Positions 43,228 through 53,875 of a stretch of DNA of 64,000 nucleotides are shown here, in pieces (the first letter of the stretch is position 1; each line of letters starts with the position of its first letter). A program made the position numbers and the translations under genes. This DNA comes from Prorocentrum cordatum (Eukaryota; Sar; Dinophyceae; Prorocentrales; Prorocentraceae), in assembly GCA_963575745.1 (NCBI GenBank), contig CAUYUJ010004592.1:283040-347039 (forward strand). The letters run 5' to 3'. The notes beneath the pieces were generated by a model that was given only the letters and a program-made list of their open reading frames with translations, searched no databases and was not told the DNA's origin.

Positions 43228-44945
43228 GAACGATGTAGGCGGGCATGGCCCTTCGGCCTCCCAGAGCGGGTCAACGACTGGGCGCGACCCACGGACCCAG
43301 GGCCTCCCGGGCAGCAGGCCGCTCGGGGCGGTGGGCATGTCTCTGCTCGGAGTCCCATGTCCGTCTCGATCTACTGCGGGATGACGACTAATTAAAAATT
43401 TTGCGATTGGAAAGAACGATAAAAAACATAGCTTCTGCGATTTCTGCACAATTTTCTGTCTGTAGGAGAACGATTAAACAAATAGTGTTCCAGCCCGGGG
43501 CCGGTTTTTCCTAATCGTCACCTTGGGCACCGCCGCGTGAACACGACCCCCGGTAATTTATTAGCCGTCATCCTCTTGGGGCGGCGCCGGAGGCGCCGCT
43601 GGGGGGCCCCGGCGCCGATCCGAGAAATCCGCGCGGACCTCCGAGTTTTTATGTTTATGTCACTGTTCGTTCCCCTAATCTAGCAAAGGCTGTACTTTCG
43701 CCTGCCAGGCGGGTGTCGACCCGGAGTGTTCCACAGTTCCGTTCGCGCCTGGATCGTGGGGACCTCCAAGCTTGCCCTCGCTCGGACGTCCGTTTGCTCG
43801 GTTTCGTACGTGCACTGTTTCGCAGGATGGCCCAAACTGCTCCTCGATGGGTTTCGCTGAGATGACGCGCACACGTCCGAGCGATGCCACGTAAAGCGCA
43901 AAGCTGGTTTGAGGCGTCCGGAGGCCCGAACTTGGCTTCCACGACACGAAAAGAAAGACAAACCATCCGCCTCGATTCTCCGATGTACCAGATGCCTGGG
44001 CCCCCTGTCTCACGACGAGGGCAGGATGAAAGCAAGTCCGGATGAGGACAAATCGCAAGAAACTCTGAGCGCTGGCAAATCTGGAGAATGCACCGGGCGC
44101 CGCGGCCGTTCTACAACGTGCCGGAACACTCTGGAGCGAATCCCCCTCATCCCGGGCCTGCCTGACTCCTCCTTCTCCCTCCCCCTCCTCCCCCTCCTCG
44201 TCGACCCCTCCTCCTCCCCCTCCCCCCCTCCCTCCTCCTCCTCCTACTCCTCCTCCTCCTCCTCCTGCTCCTCCTTCTGCTCCTCCTCCTCCTCCTCCTC
44301 CTCCTCGCCCTCCTCCACACTCCTCGTCGCCGACATGCCTCGCATGGGCATGTCCTACGCCGCAGGCGCCTACACGCCACCACCTTGCCGGGCCATAGCC
44401 CACCTGGGCAGCGGCACGGTGTGCACGCGCGCCCCCCTGGCGCCTCGGCCGGGAGGGCGCATCTGTACACGCCCTGCCGAGCCCGAGGAGGGTTGCCCTG
44501 GCTCGGCGTGGAGGTGAAGCACGGCTGCCTTCTGAGGGAGGTGCCCTCCCCGAAATGCGGCCAGTACTCCCTCGCTCGGCGGCGTAAATCCGCGAATTCC
44601 TGTGGAAACGGGACCCGTCGCTAATCCACGCCCCTTTGGTCCATGTTTGCGATCGCCTGATAATAACAAGCGTGGGAGAGTATTCCCCCGACGGAAGTCA
44701 ACCTCGCCTCGTTGTCGCGACGCGACGGGGGTCGGAGCGCCTTCGGCGCGCGGTGTCTGCCCGCGACGAGGGTCGACGTGGGCGGGAGTGACGCCCCTGC
44801 GACGCCACTTAGAAACTCGGAGTGGGGAACACTCCCCCGCCGCCCAGAACTCGAAGCTGGCGCGCGCGGGGAAGACTGCGGCCGAAGTGCAACTCATCCA
44901 GCCCACCGCCAACATTGATCTTTGGGGGGCGCATTGGCAAATTCA
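43228..44945. other. No recognised gene; CCT tract and partial inverted-repeat copy
   Basis: 43618-43643 (ATCCGAGAAATCCGCGCGGA) is the right end of a CCGCGCGGAT-family element. 44165-44320 is a (CCT)n tract. 43680-44060 and 44500-44930 have patches of even composition but no family in any frame. Confidence 0.4.
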
Positions 44946-45146
44946 GGGGGACGTAAGACCCGGGCACAGGGGACTCGGAAATCCCCGACGAGGTCGTCAA
45001 AAAAATGGCGAGGCCGAGCCTGCATTTTGACGAGGCCTCCCGCTGCAGACATCCCACGAAACTCCTACTCGTCAAAATCCGAGTCGCGGTCGCCAAAAAA
45101 CAATGGCGAACCCGAGTCCTGGCAAACCCGGGTCTTACGCTCCCCC
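44946..45146. mobile_element. MITE of the CGTAAGACYCGGG family, intact ends
   Basis: A 201-bp element. Left GGGGGACGTAAGACCCGGG (44946-44964) and right CCCGGGTCTTACGCTCCCCC (45127-45146) are nearly perfect inverted repeats, differing by one inserted base. Inside are CCTCCCGCTGCAGACATCCC and GGCGAACCCGAG, shared with the other copies. No clear target duplication and no open frame. Confidence 0.85.
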
Positions 45147-45277
45147 GACAGATGAGTGTGGCATGACTGTTCCCTAACTTCTTCCCGGGCCTGTCGCTCG
45201 GACGTCCGTTCCCCGCGTCTGCTTCGGCCGCGCGGTGACCCCCCAAGATGCCCCCCGATGGCCCTTGCCGACAAAAC

Positions 45278-45336
45278 AAGCACACAGACACAGACACAGA
45301 CACAGACACAGACACAGACACAGACGCAGACACACA

Positions 45337-45380
<44 letters not shown>
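45278..45380. repeat. (CAGACA)n(CA)n microsatellite
   Basis: CAGACACAGACA units passing into pure CA. Confidence 0.98.
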
Positions 45381-45383
<3 letters not shown>

Positions 45384-45942
45384 CTAAGTCAAGACATCGG
45401 AGGTCTGGGAACCGTGCACTCCGTGGCAGACCCAGACGTCCGACGTCTTGACGTTTTCAATGCGCGGCCCCTGGGCCCCTCGACCACTTCCCGGGGACCG
45501 TCTTTTCATCCCGGGTAGTTTTTTGACGGCCCCGGGGCCCGTTGAGGGCCCCCAGCGCCCGCAAACTGCCAAAAACCTCTGTCTCGAGTTGTTCGAGACG
45601 TCGGAGATCGGCCGAAATCGACTCCGAATCCATCCCGGCGGCGGCGACGTGAGCGACAGCGGCGGCCGAGACGAGGCGCGCGCACGCGCGGCGCGCGGCG
45701 CCGGCCCCCGGGCCGCGGCCGCTGCCGCCCGCCCCGCACAGCTTCGCGCGCCGCCCTGGCTCGGGCCTCTGAAGCGGCAGGGCCGCGCGCGCGCACGCGG
45801 CTCGGCTCGGCTCGGCTCGGCCGCCGCCGTCGTCGTCCGTCGCCGCCGCCGCCGCCGTCGTCGTCGTCCGTCGTCGTCCGTCGTTTGTCCGTCGTCGTCG
45901 TTCGTCGTCGTTCGTCGGTTACCACTCGTCGTTCGTCGTCGT

Positions 45943-45980
<38 letters not shown>

Positions 45981-47014
45981 TCGTCGTCGTCGTCGTCGTC
46001 CTCGTCGTCCGTTCGGTCGTTTCGGTTCTCCTCGTTCGTCGTCGTCGTCGTCTTTCGTCGTCGTCGTCGTCGTCGTCGTTCATGGTCCGGGCTCGGCCGT
46101 CGCCGCGGCCGCGCCGACTCAGGTCTGGTCCAGGAGGGGAGCGTCCAAGAGGAGAGTTCGCAGATCAGGGCCCGAGGCGCGTGCGCGGCCGAGAAGGGGC
46201 TAGGGGAACGGTAAAGACAGCAAAAGGGGTGAGGGCGATGAGATCTGGGAAGATCTCACGGCCCCAGCCGTGATATCCACCTCCTCGTCGCCCCTCCCCG
46301 CTCCTCGAACCATCTCCGCTCCCGGAGCTCCCAAGAGGCCCCCGACCCCACCTTCAATTATCGATTTCGCGTCCTCCACTCCGCCTCACCCTCCCCGCCT
46401 CGCCTCCTCCTCCTCCTCCTTCTTCTCCTCCTCCTCCACAAAAAAACAAGGGGTCGGCGGATGTGGCGTAAGCCTATAGAATCAGGTCCTGCGGCTTGGG
46501 TCTGGGTGGCCTGGTGGGCGGTGAGAACCCACGCGCTGCAATCTAGCCTGCGACAGGCCTGCCTCCTCGATGTCGGTCCGAAACGCCAGCTGTCTGGGAC
46601 TGTCGGGGCTCCCGGGCGACGATCATATCGATAGTCTACGCCCTCGCGGCCTGGCCTCCTTGGGGCGCGATGCGGTGGGCACGCCTTCGCACGGATGCTT
46701 TCCGAGCGGGGGCTCCGCGGCAAACGCGTTCCACATCCGCGGGGCCGCGGCCCAAGGGCCGGGCACGCGAGGCCGTGGGGCTGCTGGGCCGGCCGCCTCC
46801 TCGACAGGCCGCCCCCCCCGCCCCCTGCAGTGCCCGCGGCCGTGTGCGCGCGCGTCGCTGGCCGGGCGCCTCCTCGTAGCCGCTGGACCACTTGAGCGAG
46901 GGCACCTCGGCCACCGCCTTGCGCAGCACGTCCGGCTGGCGTCGGGCGCTCGTGAGGGGGGGAGGTGGAGGGAGGGGGCGGGGAAGGAGGAACGAGGGTG
47001 GGGGACGAGGAGGG
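45381..47014. other. No recognised gene; long CGT/GTC tract
   Basis: 45820-46085 is mostly CGTCGTCGT and TCGTTCGTCG. 46400-46445 is CTCCTCC. Open frames are triplet artefacts. No gene recognised between. Confidence 0.55.
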
Positions 47015-47118
47015 GAAGGAGGAGGAGGAGGAGGAGGAGGAGGAGGCGGAGGAGGAGGAGGAGGAGGAGGAGGAGGAGGAGGAGGAGGAGGAGGAGGAGG
47101 AGGAGGAGGAGGAGGAGG
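47015..47118. repeat. (GGA)n microsatellite, left of the spliced-leader insert
   Basis: About 100 bp of GGAGGAGGA with few interruptions, ending exactly where the spliced leader starts. Confidence 0.97.
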
Positions 47119-47140
47119 ACCGTAGCCATTTTGGCTCAAG
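47119..47140 (+). other. Relict dinoflagellate spliced leader (DinoSL), full 22 nt
   Basis: The sequence starts ACCGTAGCCATTTT and ends GGCTCAAG, an exact match to the known 22-nt DinoSL with A at the variable first base. In an SL RNA gene the leader would be followed by a GT intron start and an Sm site; here it is followed by TTGCCATTTCTCG, so this is the leader of a mature, trans-spliced mRNA copied back into DNA. The next 16 bases faintly echo the leader (GCCATTT...), possibly an older decayed leader. Confidence 0.93.
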
Positions 47141-47292
47141 TTGCCATTTCTCGAGGCAGCTGGCCGGGACAGCTTTTCGGAGTTGGGGGGTAGGCAGGCG
47201 GCTTTGCCTCGCCCCCCGCGCTCCAGTCTGTGAGCTCCTGTGGGAGCAGTTTCCGCCCGCGAGGGCACTCCACGTATCGCGCCCGCCAAGGG

Positions 47293-47882
47293 ATGAGCAA
47301 TGACGGACGCACAGTTCTCAAGGGGCCGAAGGCCCCATTTTGGGGCTGTGGGCAATGCGGCAGGGCATCCAACTGGGCCGCCAGGATCCAGTGCACGTGT
47401 GGGACCGCAGCGCCGAGGACGATTGTGGATAAAGCGAGGGCAGCTGACAAGGCGGCCGGTGGGAGTGGCGGGGGTGTCGCTAAGAACTTCCCTGCAGGGC
47501 CCTGGGCAGCCAAGTTCGAGGCTCAAGCTAAAAAGATTGCAGCACTCACATCCAAGCTCGACAAGTTGGGCAAGGGCGGACCAGGAGGGGCTCCCGCATC
47601 AGGCATGGGAGCGAAGCCTGGGACAAAGCCCGTGGACCCGAAAGAGGCGGAGGCTGAAAAGTGTCGGGAACGGATCGAGATGCTGTCGCAGACGGTACAG
47701 GGTATGGACGCGGAGAGAGATAAGAATTTCATCACGGGGCTTCAGGAGAAGATCAGCGGCATGGCGTCATCAGGTCCAGCGACAGCAGCGGCCACCAGCC
47801 AGCAGGCGGCAGCGAGCATTGCATGCAAGGGTCAGCGGCACGTTCGGGGCCATAAGCTAACATGGACTGGCCAACATGGCTA
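47293..47882 (+). pseudogene. 3'-truncated retroposed cDNA: zinc-ribbon N-terminus of a retroelement-type protein
   Basis: ATG at 47293 lies 152 bp after the spliced leader in a plain 5' leader. The product has a zinc-ribbon-like finger FWGCGQCGRASNWAARIQCT-CG (C-x2-C ... C-x1-C), then Ala/Lys-rich helical sequence with a coiled-coil look (KFEAQAKKIAALTSKLDKLG; AEKCRERIEMLSQTVQGMDA). I recall such a WxC-xxC-NW finger plus coiled coil at the start of dinoflagellate LINE-type polyproteins, but that identity is not certain. The frame runs into a (GGA)n tract at 47884 and becomes poly-Gly, so the cDNA is cut there. Reverse transcriptase is absent. Confidence 0.55.
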
Positions 47883-47883
47883 C

Positions 47884-47953
47884 GGCGGAGGAGGAGGAGG
47901 AGGAGGAGGAGGAGGAGGAGGAGGAGGAGGAGGAGGAGGAGGAGGAGGAGGAG
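47884..47953. repeat. (GGA)n microsatellite, right of the spliced-leader insert
   Basis: About 70 bp of GGAGGA in the same orientation as the tract at 47015-47118. Confidence 0.97.
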
Positions 47954-49284
47954 AGTGGATGGTCGAGGAGGAGGGTGGAGGAGGGGGGAGGGAGAGGGAA
48001 AAAGGAGGGGAAGGACGGTGGAGGAAGAGGGGTGGAGAATGGGGAGGATGGAGCAGGGGGATCGCTGTCCGATGGTTTGCTAAACGCTCTGATGCTTTCA
48101 ACGGCCTTATATCGGGTGGTCTACGGTGCTCCAGAGCCCAGCGGAGAGGAGGGGGAGAGGGAAGAAGGGGATGAGGGTGGAGAAGGGGCCTAATCCTCCA
48201 CATCCTCCTAACACGTCTTCCCCCCTCCCGGTTCCTTCTTCCTTTCCCCTGCTCTCCTCTCTCCCCCGAAGACCCCGAGGTCGCAGCCTGCCCCTCTCCG
48301 AGTGTTGTTTTTTTCCACATAGGACCCCAAACAGGTGATCGAACAGGGCTGAGCCGAAACGGTGTTTTTCGTTTTCGTTTTGTTTTCGTTTTCCCTCGTT
48401 TTGTCTTCGATTCGCCTTTACCGCCAAACGACATCGAAACGAAAACGGCCCACGAAATCGCCAAAACACCGTTTAGGTCCAGCCCTGTGATCGAACACAT
48501 GTGCTTGTTTTCCATTCCAGCGTTGTCGGTGTTTCCAGAATGGCGCTCCTGCGACAGCGTTGGCCCATGTTCTGGCCCTGGCCCTTCCAAATCATACTTC
48601 CGCTGCAACGCTGACCTCATCTGTTTGTTGCGGATCTTCGCAACCGAATTCCCTTCTGCAGTGTTGACTCTCATTTTACGCGTACGCTCTTTCTGGACCG
48701 TCCCTCTGCGATGCCATGTTTTGCATTGCCGTGCGTCATTACGTAATGCCACGCTATGCTTTGACATGTTACGCTCTGCCGTGCTCTTCTACGCCGTGAT
48801 GGGCCGTGCCTACTATGCATCTCGTACCCTCATTGCCGTGCTCGACATCCGACTCTGTGAATAGAGAGGAGACCCACCCACGCCATGGTACATAATGGAT
48901 GGGAGGGAGGGGTAGGACGTTAGATAAGACGCTTGCGCACCTAGCTTGTCTTTCCCCCTCCCTCCTCCCCCGTCCCTCCTCGTCCGCCTCCTCCTCGCCT
49001 CTCTCCCCGCACGCGCGGGGAATGGAGAGGAGGCCTGAGGAGGAGGAGGAGGCGGGGGAGGGGGAGCACCACGGGGCTGGAAACACAAGCGGCTGGACTC
49101 GCACGTGGGCCGCCTGGAGGCCCTTCGCAGCACTCACGCACCGAAACCCAGCCTGCACGGCCACGCAGGGGCCGCTCGCTGAAGGACCTCCGGCCGCGCC
49201 TGCCTCCAGCCCTCGCCCGGCCTCTGCTGGCTTTGGGACGGCTCGAGCTTGCGGCCGGCCAGACCCTGGCACGCCCGCCCCCCC
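47954..49284. other. No recognised gene
   Basis: Purine-rich to 48190. 48355-48470 has CGTTTTCGTTTTG words and an inverted AAACGAAAACGG. 48700-48850 has degenerate ATGCCATG/TACGCTCTGCCGTG words. The CDS-like frames on either strand lack any family. Confidence 0.45.
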
Positions 49285-49682
49285 TGCCCCTCCTGCTCCT
49301 CCTGCTCCTCCTCCTCCTCCTCCTCCTCCTCCTCCTCCTCCTCCTGCTCCTGCTCCTCCTCCTCCTTCTCCTCCTCCTCCTCCTCCTCCTCCTCCCCCTC
49401 TCCTCCTCTCCTCCTCCTCCTCCCTCCTCTCCTCCTCCTCTCCTCCTCCTCCTCCTCCTCCTTCCTCATCCTCCTCCTCCTCCTCCTCCTCCTCCTCCTC
49501 CTCCTCTCCTCCTCCTCCTCTCCTCCTCCTCCTCCTCCTCCTCCTCCCTCCTCCCTCCTCCTCCTCCTCCTCCTCCTCTCTCCTCCTCCTCCTCCTCCCT
49601 CCTCCTCCTCCTCCTCCTCCTCCTCCTCCTCCTCCTCCTCCTCCCTCCTCCTCCTCCTCCTCCTCCTCCTCCTCCTCCTCTT
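49285..49682. repeat. Very long (CTC)n tract, about 400 bp
   Basis: Nearly pure CTC/CCT with a few TG and extra C steps. Poly-Leu, poly-Ser, poly-Pro and poly-Glu frames across it are artefacts. Confidence 0.98.
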
Positions 49683-50198
49683 TGGCCCCCAAAGATCTTA
49701 CAACCCAAGTCGTCTCGCCGGTCCCCTGCGTTGCTCTCGTGCCTTCGGGGCATAACGCGGCGCCCAGGCGGCCGTTCGGGGCGGTCCGAACGCCCCCCCG
49801 CCCCTCTAGGAGCGCCCTCCGGCGAGGCGCAGCCGACGGAGAGCACTCCGAGGCGGGGAAGCCGCCGAGGACCGCCCCGCGCGCCCGCAGGCCTTCGAGC
49901 CTCGAGCCTCGAGCCCCGGAAACGCCGCCTCAAGCCTCGAGCCTCGAGCCTCTATCCCGAGCTTTCTTTACTGGACGGCGGGCCCCGGCGCGTCGGAGCC
50001 GCGCGGCCGCAGAGAGGCGCGCGCGCCGCGGGCGGGGAGGGCGGTGAACAGCGCAGGGCGAGGCAGAACTGCGCAGCGGGGCAAGCTGGGCCGACGACCT
50101 GGCGGGCCTCCCGCCTGGGGCGTGCGCTGGAGGCTCCTCGTGGCCTCTCTGGTGAGGCGGGGCGTTCGGGGGGGGGGGGGGGGGGGGGGGCACCTGCT
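49683..50198. other. No recognised gene; G23 run at 50168-50190
   Basis: GC-rich, with a CGAGCCTCGAGCC repeat near 49905-49950 and a run of 23 G. If the neighbouring element is an intron, the minus-strand exon downstream of it would begin here (after CTTCAGCAG), but no protein family is evident. Confidence 0.4.
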
Positions 50199-50418
50199 GA
50201 AGGGGCCCAAGGAAACATAAATATATATACATATTTCATATATATATATATATATATGTGTGTGTGTACACATCATAGATACACACAACAATCGCGGGAT
50301 TCTCCATCTGTTTGAATAGCTTGTTTCTGGATTGTCGTCTTCCTCTTCACGTCCCATCGTTTCGCATACTTCCATGGGAATTGGCGTTCACCTGTGTCCG
50401 TGAATACTTTTCCCTCCT
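50199..50418 (-). mobile_element. Introner-like element (AGGAGGG...CCTTC), with TA/TG repeat
   Basis: Minus strand: begins AGGAGGGAAAAGTATTCACG and ends TTTCCTTGGGCCCCTTC. Flanked by AGCAGATC (50426-50419) and AGCAGGTG (50198-50191), an imperfect 8-bp direct repeat. Inside: TATATATA and (GT)n. It fits the same family as the copies in the hydrolase gene. Confidence 0.6.
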
Positions 50419-50454
50419 GATCTGCTCAAGGGGGGGCGGGGGGGCATCCAGCTG

Positions 50455-50745
50455 AAATCGGCGATGCAGGCATCGTGCTGCCACCAGGAGCACGGCAGAG
50501 AGGACGGAACGGCTTTTCTTGCCACGGCTGGCCCCAGCCACGAACACCTTCCCCGAAGGACCACTTCGGGCTCAGGAGGGGCTCTGGGTTTCTGTGCGCT
50601 CTTTAGAACTGAATCGGGGAATGTGTTTGTGGCCGGGGCCAACCGTGGCCAGAAAAAAACCCTTCGCCCTTTCTTCCGTGTTCTGCACGGCGGCACGATG
50701 CCTGCATCGCCGACTCATCAACCCAGAGCCCCTCCCGAGTCCGAC
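50455..50745. repeat. Inverted duplication with arms of about 110 bp
   Basis: 50460-50560 (GCGATGCAGGCATCGTGCTG ... GGCCCCAGCCACGAACACC) recurs as its reverse complement at 50618-50728 (TGTGTTTGTGGCCGGGGCC ... CACGATGCCTGCATCGCCGA). Identity is perhaps 75-80%. The loop is about 60 bp. A foldback element or a decayed inverted exon copy. Confidence 0.7.
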
Positions 50746-51010
50746 GTCGTCCTTGTCTCAGAGCCTTGTCTGTGCATCGCCGACAGATCGGAAACGGAAC
50801 CCCGGACAGGGAGTGCGCACGTTCCTGGGCTGGGTGAGCCACCTGGCCCCTGTCGGCGAGACAGGGGCGATTGGGGGTCGATGCGTTCCCCCCTGAGCCA
50901 GCCCCGTCCGAGCGTTGCCCCTCGTTCGCTGGCACTCTGAGCCCACGCCCTCGCGGCGACAGCCCCGGCGACGATCTTATGTGCATCGTCCTCAGCATGA
51001 CGGTTCGCTG

Positions 51011-52010
51011 TCACACCTCGATTCCCACCTCGATCGGCTTCTTCTGGCGGGGCTTGGGCATCTCAGTGCGCGCCGTGACGAACTCGCCGCTCCCCGTCGT
51101 CACTGCCGCAGCCGCGCTCCTTCTGGCCGTCTCCTGGCTTTTCCGACGGTGGATGACATGGGGCGACAGGCAGGGAACCGTAGACTTGTCCGCCGTCGGA
51201 AGCGCCTGACTCATGGCGGCTGGAAAGCTCACGCGTACTGTTACGGCGGCACGCGGGGGCATGCCAGGAAACTGGAAGCACAGGCCATCTGCTGGATACA
51301 CAAGCGGAAACCCGGCGTAACCTGCCCACACAGGGCCGAACGCTGGAAAGACATCAGGCCTCGCAGGGTTCTGCTTCTCCGCCCCCCCCTGCCTCCCCGC
51401 CCTTGCCTTGGCCCGCGCCGCCTGGCTGCTTTTGGGCGCGCAGCCTTTCCGGCGCCCGCCCTGCCTGGCCGCGTCGGCCCGCCCCCCCCCGCGCCTGCCT
51501 CGGCGCCCGCTGCGCCGCGCTCGCCTGGCCAGCCCGCCGCCGCGCGCCCCGGCTGCCGCCTCCCCGCCCCCCCCCCCCGCCTGGGCGCCCCCTCGGTCCG
51601 CCGGCCGCCCGCCGCTGCCGCCCCTCCCGCTTGCTGGGCCCTGCCCGCACTGCGGCTGCTTGCCCCGCCCCTGGGTGCGCCCGCGACGCCGCCCCGCGCC
51701 GCCGACAGGGGCTGCCCCGCAGCCTGGCCGCCCCGCGCGCTCCCAGCGGCGCCGCCGCGTGAGAGCGCTCCCCCTCCTCCCTCCTCCTCCGCGGCCGCCT
51801 CTTCCTTTGTTTTCCTTCCCCCCTTGCATGCGGGGCAATTCGCAACGCGGTAGCCAGGGTTGCTCGACGCGGCGACGCGCGAGCGGATCGCCTCTGCCGC
51901 GCCGCGACGGACAACAATGTGCATCCAACTCTCGCCCAGGCCAGCCGCGTTTTGCGGCGGGTTTCGCAAACCCTGAACCCGAGCAAATGTTGCCATCTCT
52001 TGGGGGCGCA
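51011..52010 (-). CDS. Possible gene fragments, function unknown
   Basis: Two minus-strand patches have even, non-repeat composition: 52010-51830 with ESWMHIVVRRGAAEAIRSRV and YRVANCPACKGG, and 51360-51011 with FGPVWAGYAGFPLVYPADGL, CFQFPGMPPRAAVTVRVSF and a basic end before a stop at 51011. Between them lies GC-rich Ala/Gly/Arg-rich sequence that could be intron or linker. The CPAC pair hints at a small zinc site. No family recognised. It lies just downstream of the hydrolase stop, same strand. Confidence 0.3.
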
Positions 52011-52282
52011 TCCTTCGCTTCCGCCGGTTTCCGTGGGCCTGCGGCCAGCTTCCGCCGCCGGAGCCGCCCCCATTTTGCTTCCGCCGCCCTGGCCGCCGCT
52101 ATCCGCCAGGGACAGGGTGCCAAACCTCTCCATGCACAGAAGCCAAGGCCCCTTCCTGAGCGCCCCACCTGCATCCAGACTCCTGGTCGATCCCCCAGCT
52201 GCCCCTGGACAGGCGCCGCCCGACGGCGGAACATGCTCTCTGCACCGCCGCTCCGTGCGCTGAGGCGAGCCCGAGCGTGCCG

Positions 52283-52351
52283 CTAGCGGGGGCAATGCTC
52301 GCCCAGGAAAGCGAGGACCTCCCGCACGAGCGCGGCGCAGCGCTCTGCATC
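52283..52351 (-). CDS. FSH hydrolase, last exon
   Basis: After TTCAAG the exon reads GATGCAGAGCGCTGC..., giving DAERCAALVREVLAFLGEHC-PR and a TAG stop. Joined to the previous exon at the shared AAGGATGCAG it gives HRPLPKDAERCAALV in frame. This is the C-terminal helix expected after the catalytic His of FSH proteins. Confidence 0.7.
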   Translation of the reverse strand, partial: DAERCAALVREVLAFLGEHCPR

Positions 52352-53710
52352 CTTGAAGGTTCCCAGGGAAACATATACCCGATCGGAAAAAGAACGGGGA
52401 GCGCCGCTTTAGTCTAATGGGCGTATTGGGCGAAGAAGAAAAGGAAGGCGAGGGCAACGAGGAATCGATGACGAGGACGACGTGGCGAACGTGAGGATAG
52501 CGAGGAGGAGCACGAGGACAACGAGGAGGAAGAGACGCACAAGGACGAAGAGAACGAGGGCGAGCACGAGGAGGACTGCGGAGGGCGATGACGAAGGCGC
52601 CCAGGGAAACACAGACATCCGCCACTGTGCCTGCGGCGTGGAAGAATGCCAAGGGCTGCCCAGCGTAGTCTTAAGTCGGGCCTGTCCCCCTACAGAGGGA
52701 TTTTCGACGAAATATAAAACATATCCCAAACATAATCAAACAATAGTCCGAAAATAGTCAGTGGACTATTTTTTGATATTGTTTAACCTTTTGGGGGTAT
52801 TGTTGGGGTATTTTCTCTTTTTCGTCGAAAATCCCCCTGTAGGGGGTCACGCCTGACATAAGCGTAGTCTTCGAAGGGGCCCCCCCCGGTCACGCTCCCC
52901 TGAGTGCATCGCCCCTCTTCGCGGGGGGTCCCTGGGAGGTCAATGGCGCCTCGCCGGGGCTCTCCAGAGCTCTCAGGACGGTCCAGGAAGCACACCCATA
53001 GGCCGCCCAAGAGGCCTCCAAGACAGCCCAAGAGCGCTCCAATATGCCCAAGACCTCCTCCTCCTCCTCCTGGCCCCAAGACGGCCCAAGAGGCCCCAAA
53101 GACGCCCCACGAGGCCTCCAAGAGGCTCCCCAAGAGGGCCTCGAGAGGCACACACAATTCATGGTCCTCAAGTTTTGCAAGATTTGGGCGATCCCGCCTT
53201 GCCGGCTCTCCGTCGCTCCACGACGGCCCAAGAGCGCCCCAAGACGGCCCAAGATGCGCCCAAGACGGCCCAGTAAGGTCCCAAGACGGCCCCAAAAAGG
53301 AGCCCAAGACAGGGAACCCGAACCAGACATCCGAGCCCGGGAAGCCCCCAAAGAGGCACCAAGATGCCCCCAAGAGGCCGAAAATATGCCCTAAGAGCCC
53401 AAGAGGCCTCGAACTGCCTCCAAGAGGCCCCCGAGAGGCGTCCCACGAGATCCCAGCGAACATCGATAGGCAGCTGTGGCACGGTGGCGCGGGACTTACC
53501 TTTGGCAACTGGAACACATCCCGAGATTCCAAACACTCTCGTCACTACACTCTGGCAAGCCGACTTCCCCTCCGCTTCCCATAGTTGCCCATATTTTCAT
53601 TGGAATCGACGATTATGGGTGTCGGCGTGTATGTGTGTGAGTGTGTGTGTGTGTGTGTGTTGTGTGCGTGTGCGTGTGCGTGTGCGGGTGCGTGTGCGTG
53701 TGCGTGTGTG

Positions 53711-53801
<91 letters not shown>

Positions 53802-53802
53802 T

Positions 53803-53875
<73 letters not shown>

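Noticed and set aside
47119-47140. An SL-RNA gene
   Set aside because: No GT after the leader and no Sm-like site in the following 60 bases; an open frame follows instead.
49285-49682. Long open frames of poly-Leu, poly-Ser, poly-Pro, poly-Glu
   Set aside because: Pure (CTC)n is open in every frame; no evidence for protein. The same applies to 57210-57530, 59560-59745 and the (GT)n and (TCATCG)n tracts.
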